A stretch of DNA of 9,169 bases from Saprospiraceae bacterium (GTDB taxonomy: Bacteria > Bacteroidota > Bacteroidia > Chitinophagales > Saprospiraceae). Below the pieces are notes generated by a model that was not told the DNA's origin, made no database searches, and saw only the letters and a program-made list of their open reading frames with translations. This document shows positions 5,991 to 9,169 of this stretch, piece after piece (positions within the stretch are counted from its first letter, which is position 1; each line of letters opens with the position of its first letter). The stretch spans positions 4,856 to 14,024 of the forward strand of contig JAGOIB010000045.1 of NCBI GenBank assembly GCA_017995875.1. The letters run 5' to 3'. The translations under genes and the position numbers were made by a program.

Positions 5991-6833
5991 ATGCAAGTCC
6001 AGGTATATTCCGCTAATAGCAAATCGAATCTTTGGAGGGCATTGAAAGCAATCGGAAAGGAGTTTCCGGTGGCTCACGCACTTGGATTTCGCTTTGCTGA
6101 ACGCAATATCCGGGCCCGCTATCGTCAAAGTTTGTTAGGTATTGTTTGGGCGCTCATACCTCCCTTAGCCACCGCAGCCATTTGGATCTTTTTAAATCAA
6201 AAAAATATTGTCTCCCTCCATCATACCGGCAGCAGCTATGCTTTATTTGTGATTACAGGCACGATGCTTTGGTCTGTTTTTTCCAGCGCTGTGACCATGC
6301 CCATACAATCGATCCAGGCCAATGCACCGATCCTGGTGAAAGTGAATTTTCCCCGCGAAGCATTGATGATCACCGCTTTTTATGAGATCGTATTCACTTC
6401 CCTTATTTCGTTAGTGATCATTGTCGCTGAAATCCTCATCTTCCAAATCCCGGTGACAGCGTACACTCTTTTATTTATTCCTGCTGTCTTTGTACTCATC
6501 ATGCTTGGGATGTGTTTTGGTCTTTTACTATTGCCCTTTGCTATTTTGTATAAAGACATACAGTTTGCCTTGCCGGCTCTTTTACAAATAGCAATGTATG
6601 CTACACCGGTCGTGTATGCTACAACAGAATTGAACGGTAGCTTCAAAATTTTGGCATTGAACCCGGTGAGTCCTGTACTCGTGAGTGCACGTGATTGGAT
6701 TCTCGGATTGCAGAGTTCGACAGGGCTTCTGACGCTTGGTTGCATAGGCTTGGCCACGATAGTCATTCTGTTGGCGGGATTCATCCTGCAGCGCATCGCG
6801 ATGGAAATATTAATCGAACGAATGGGGACATGA
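5991..6833 (+). CDS. wzm: polysaccharide ABC transporter permease (Wzm type)
   Basis: This 280-residue inner-membrane protein is the permease half of an ABC-2 type exporter that moves undecaprenyl-diphosphate-linked polysaccharide across the membrane. The amphipathic N-terminal stretch ERNIRARYRQSLLG (37-50) followed by WALIPPL (53-59) is typical of the Wzm/TagG/KpsM-type ABC2_membrane family. Other family marks are KVNFPREAL (117-125), LYKDI (186-190), YATPVVY (203-209) and LNPVSPVL (223-230) with RD (234-235). About six hydrophobic spans are present (roughly 52-70, 83-102, 127-152, 158-185, 195-210, 246-268). Length fits the family. It starts 8 nt after the GT2 stop with no clear ribosome binding site, and its TGA overlaps the ATG of the ATPase gene, so the two halves should be made together. 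Confidence 0.93.
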   Translation: MQVQVYSANSKSNLWRALKAIGKEFPVAHALGFRFAERNIRARYRQSLLGIVWALIPPLATAAIWIFLNQKNIVSLHHTGSSYALFVITGTMLWSVFSSAVTMPIQSIQANAPILVKVNFPREALMITAFYEIVFTSLISLVIIVAEILIFQIPVTAYTLLFIPAVFVLIMLGMCFGLLLLPFAILYKDIQFALPALLQIAMYATPVVYATTELNGSFKILALNPVSPVLVSARDWILGLQSSTGLLTLGCIGLATIVILLAGFILQRIAMEILIERMGT

Positions 6834-8071
6834 TGAGCAAGGATGAGATACTAGTCGATGTCAAACATGTTTCCAAAAAATTCAGCCGGAGTTTGAATAA
6901 AGGCATGTGGTATGGCCTGAAAGATTTGGGAAGTGCAGTATTTGGGTCGAATCAAAATCGTTCCGTTCTGAGGGATGGAGAGTTTTGGAGTGTTAAGGAT
7001 GTTAGTTTTAGTTTGCGTCGGGGAGAATGTCTTGGATTGATCGGCCGAAATGGTGCAGGTAAAAGTACGTTGCTGAAAATGTTGAATGGATTGATTCGTC
7101 CGGACGAAGGGACGATCACGATGAGAGGGAAAGTTGGAGCGTTAATTGAATTGAGTGCCGGATTTAATCCACTTCTGTCCGGTCGTGAAAATGTCTATGT
7201 CAATGGACAACTCCTTGGATTCAGCAAAAAAGAAATTAATCAAAAATTCAAAGCCATCATTGACTTTGCGGAGATAGGTGAGTTCATCGATTCACCGGTA
7301 CAGAATTATAGTTCAGGTATGAAAGTGCGTTTGGGCTTTGCAGTAGCTGCTCAAATGGAACCCGATGTATTGTTGATCGACGAAGTATTGGCCGTCGGTG
7401 ATATGGGCTTTGTGCTTAAGTGCCTTAATAAGATGGATGAGCTGCGTACGAAGACAGCGATGATTTTTGTCTCGCACAACATGCCCATGGTCAGTCGCAT
7501 GTGTAGTCGCATCTGCCTGTTGAAAGAAGATAAAACGACATATCAGTCTGATGATGTAGGTGCGGGCATCACGCAGTATTATGGAGGCTTCCGACAGGAA
7601 TCAGGTAGCTTTCAGGGAACGAATAAAGTAGAAATAAAAAATATAGTGCTTGAGACGGAAGGGCGTAGTTCCAATGAAGAAGGCTTAATAACGGTTCATC
7701 ATGGAAAAGATTTAATCCTTACGGTGGATGTTATCTGTCACCAGCCGGTGCATCGTCCTAAAATGCATCTGGCCTTTTATGACCAGGAGCAACGCAATTT
7801 TGCTGAAGTATTTAATTTTAACGATCATATCCAGACAGAGGAGATTGCAGGGCCTGTACGATTCAGGGCAGTCATTCCGAATATTCCTTTTTCCCAGGGT
7901 CAATATTCCATCACGATTGGATTGAATGAATTTAAAAATGAGCAACGCAGTATGGTTTTTCGCTACCAGTCGGCTATTTATTTCATGGTCGAAAGCAAAA
8001 AACATGGTTGGTCGCCAATTCAATTAAATCCTGTCTGGGAACTTATCACTCACACATCTGAACGCACATGA
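6830..8071 (+). CDS. wzt: polysaccharide ABC transporter ATPase with C-terminal glycan-binding domain (Wzt type)
   Basis: This 413-residue protein powers export by Wzm. The start is the first ATG of an ATGATG pair; its ATGA overlaps the wzm stop and GGGG lies just upstream. The frame is open further upstream inside wzm, but only this start places the ABC domain correctly. Nucleotide-binding motifs are Walker A GRNGAGKST (72-80), LSAGFNPLLSGREN (108-121, typical of Wzt/TagH proteins), signature YSSGMKVRL (160-168), Walker B LLIDE (181-185), VGD (189-191) and H-loop H216. RDGEFWSVKDVSF (48-60) is the usual Wzt lead-in. Residues from about 265 form a beta-rich extension of the size and position of the Wzt_C carbohydrate-binding domain, which in E. 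coli O9a recognises the finished, modified chain end. The domain's presence suggests a terminal glycan mark is needed for export, but no capping enzyme lies in the window. Its stop overlaps the next start as ATGA. Confidence 0.93.
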   Translation: MMSKDEILVDVKHVSKKFSRSLNKGMWYGLKDLGSAVFGSNQNRSVLRDGEFWSVKDVSFSLRRGECLGLIGRNGAGKSTLLKMLNGLIRPDEGTITMRGKVGALIELSAGFNPLLSGRENVYVNGQLLGFSKKEINQKFKAIIDFAEIGEFIDSPVQNYSSGMKVRLGFAVAAQMEPDVLLIDEVLAVGDMGFVLKCLNKMDELRTKTAMIFVSHNMPMVSRMCSRICLLKEDKTTYQSDDVGAGITQYYGGFRQESGSFQGTNKVEIKNIVLETEGRSSNEEGLITVHHGKDLILTVDVICHQPVHRPKMHLAFYDQEQRNFAEVFNFNDHIQTEEIAGPVRFRAVIPNIPFSQGQYSITIGLNEFKNEQRSMVFRYQSAIYFMVESKKHGWSPIQLNPVWELITHTSERT

Positions 8072-9132
8072 TACCGGTAACTAAAACATTTCTCCCTCCC
8101 CTTGAAGAATATCAGTCCATATTAAAGAGGGCGTGGGATAAGCGATGGATGACCAATCGGGGAGAACTCGTGCTGGAGCTGGAAGAAAAGCTAAAGGAAT
8201 ATTTGTCTGTCAAAAATATCCTGGTGACCAACAATGGAACGATTCCATTGCAGATCGCGCTGAAGTTATTGGGGAATGGAGGAGAAATCATTACCACGCC
8301 ATTTAGTTATGTAGCATCCACAGCAGCTATCATTTGGGAAAACTGCACACCCGTGTTTGTGGATATCCACTCCGAATACCTTACAATTGATGAAACGAAA
8401 ATAGAGGCAGCCATCACACCAAAAACAACTGGTATTCTTGCCACCCATGTTTTTGGAAATCCATGTGCTGTTGAAGAAATAGAATCGATTGCCCGAAAGC
8501 ATAATCTTGCTGTGATCTATGACGGAGCTCATGCCTTTGGTGTTAGATATAAGGGACGGTCTCTTTTTGATTATGGCGATGTCAGTACCTGTAGTTTTCA
8601 TGCGACCAAACTATTTCATACCGGAGAAGGCGGCGCTTTATTTTGTAATGACGATGCCTTATTCCACAAGATGTTCTATTCGCACGCTTTTGGACACAAC
8701 GGAGAACTTGCGTTTCACGGTCTGGGCATCAACGGTAAAATTTCTGAATTACAGGCAGCGCTGGGTTTAGCCCTCTTTCCTCACCTACCGGAAATATTGG
8801 CTGCACGAAAGAAGGTAATTGATTTTTATGATCAGCATCTCGATTTTACCAGATTACAGAAATTGAAAATCCGGGAACATACAACATGGAATTACGCCTA
8901 CTATCCGGTTATTTTTGAAACAGAAGCGCATTTGACAGACACGCTGAAGCGAATGAATGCACTGGATATTTTCCCCAGAAGATATTTTTATCCTTCCCTC
9001 AACACGCTTCCATATGTGCATGCAAAGGCTATGGAAATATCCGAAAGCACTGCAGCACGGATTTTATGTTTGCCTTTGTATACAGACTTGCGTGAAGCCG
9101 AATTAGAAACTATTATTTCCTTTCTAAAATGA
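8068..9132 (+). CDS. DegT/DnrJ/EryC1/StrS family PLP-dependent sugar aminotransferase
   Basis: This 354-residue cytoplasmic enzyme probably transfers an amino group, usually from glutamate, to a nucleotide-linked keto sugar. The fold-type I motifs are TNNGT (54-58), TTPFSYVAS (76-84), HVFGNPCAVEEIE (127-139), YDGAHAFG (151-158, D152 pairing with the pyridine nitrogen) and CSFHATK (175-181, K181 forming the internal aldimine). GEGG (186-189), GINGKISELQAALG (220-233) and CLPLYTDL (334-341) follow. The FGNPC form resembles VioA-like enzymes acting on dTDP-4-keto-6-deoxyglucose, but that substrate is only a guess. It starts on the ATGA overlap with wzt, so expression is probably coupled. No dehydratase or acyltransferase that would normally act before or after it is complete in this window. 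Length is slightly short for the family, but the N- and C-terminal motifs are intact. Confidence 0.92.
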   Translation: MIPVTKTFLPPLEEYQSILKRAWDKRWMTNRGELVLELEEKLKEYLSVKNILVTNNGTIPLQIALKLLGNGGEIITTPFSYVASTAAIIWENCTPVFVDIHSEYLTIDETKIEAAITPKTTGILATHVFGNPCAVEEIESIARKHNLAVIYDGAHAFGVRYKGRSLFDYGDVSTCSFHATKLFHTGEGGALFCNDDALFHKMFYSHAFGHNGELAFHGLGINGKISELQAALGLALFPHLPEILAARKKVIDFYDQHLDFTRLQKLKIREHTTWNYAYYPVIFETEAHLTDTLKRMNALDIFPRRYFYPSLNTLPYVHAKAMEISESTAARILCLPLYTDLREAELETIISFLK

Positions 9133-9136
9133 AAGC

Positions 9137-9169
9137 ATGAACAGAATACTCAGGGAGGCGGCTCTTTTG
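9137..9169 (+). CDS. start of a further operon gene, cut by the window edge
   Basis: An ATG 4 nt after the aminotransferase stop opens a frame reading MNRILREAALL that stays open to the last base. Tight spacing like that of the preceding genes suggests a real start, but 11 residues do not identify a family and the ribosome binding site is weak. Confidence 0.4.
   Translation, partial: MNRILREAALL

Noticed and set aside
6380..6796. 138-codon minus-strand ORF opposite wzm
   Set aside because: It is antisense to a well-supported permease gene, has no recognisable domain, and its composition is that of a shadow frame.
6695..6829. N-terminal extension of Wzt inside wzm
   Set aside because: The upstream residues resemble no ABC lead-in and would overlap the permease gene by 139 bp; the ATGA start at 6830 fits the family.
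9129..9140. Three-codon ORF linking the DegT stop to the next ATG
   Set aside because: It overlaps both neighbours as ATGA but is too short to judge; the pattern is easily produced by chance.

Overview
This 9.2 kb window is part of a surface-polysaccharide (O-antigen or capsule type) gene cluster, most likely from a member of the Bacteroidota. That assignment is an inference. It rests on moderate, rather AT-rich base composition, weak or absent Shine-Dalgarno sequences before most genes, several TAnnTTTG-like -7 boxes 19-29 nt upstream of start codons, and the gene mix (TPR-tailed GT-C enzyme, GT2/GT4 enzymes, Wzm/Wzt exporter, DegT-type sugar aminotransferase). No rRNA, tRNA, CRISPR array or insertion sequence was seen.

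Layout. Positions 69-3937 (+) hold three genes: a multi-membrane-span GT-C-like glycosyltransferase ending in five TPRs, a DPM1/GtrB-like polyprenyl-phosphate glycosyltransferase with two C-terminal membrane spans, and a membrane-anchored GT2 enzyme. A GT4 gene on the minus strand (3965-5026) converges on them. The 27-bp gap and both gene ends lie in a C-free, TTAG-rich direct repeat with a 31-bp period. A divergent spacer (5027-5127) follows. From 5128 to the end, a compact plus-strand operon carries a soluble GT2 enzyme, the ABC permease Wzm, the ABC ATPase Wzt with a C-terminal glycan-recognition domain, a DegT/DnrJ/EryC1/StrS aminotransferase, and the first 11 codons of another gene. Wzm/Wzt and Wzt/DegT each overlap by ATGA.

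How the genes work together. The aminotransferase should make a nucleotide-linked amino sugar. The GT2 and GT4 enzymes would build a chain on undecaprenyl diphosphate at the inner face of the membrane, and Wzm/Wzt would export the finished chain. Genes 1 and 2 look like a donor-maker/donor-user pair: a polyprenyl-phosphate-sugar synthase next to a GT-C enzyme that would use that donor on the periplasmic side, with its TPR domain possibly selecting the acceptor. No Wzx/Wzy, initiating phosphoglycosyltransferase or chain-terminating enzyme is in the window, so the cluster continues outside it.

The parts least explained by standard annotation are the stop-codon-supplying repeat between the convergent genes, the GT-C/TPR plus DPM1-like pair, and an 11-codon ORF that ends in an ATGA overlap with the second GT2 gene. 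The catalytic domains themselves are familiar families; I do not see an entirely new enzyme class here.
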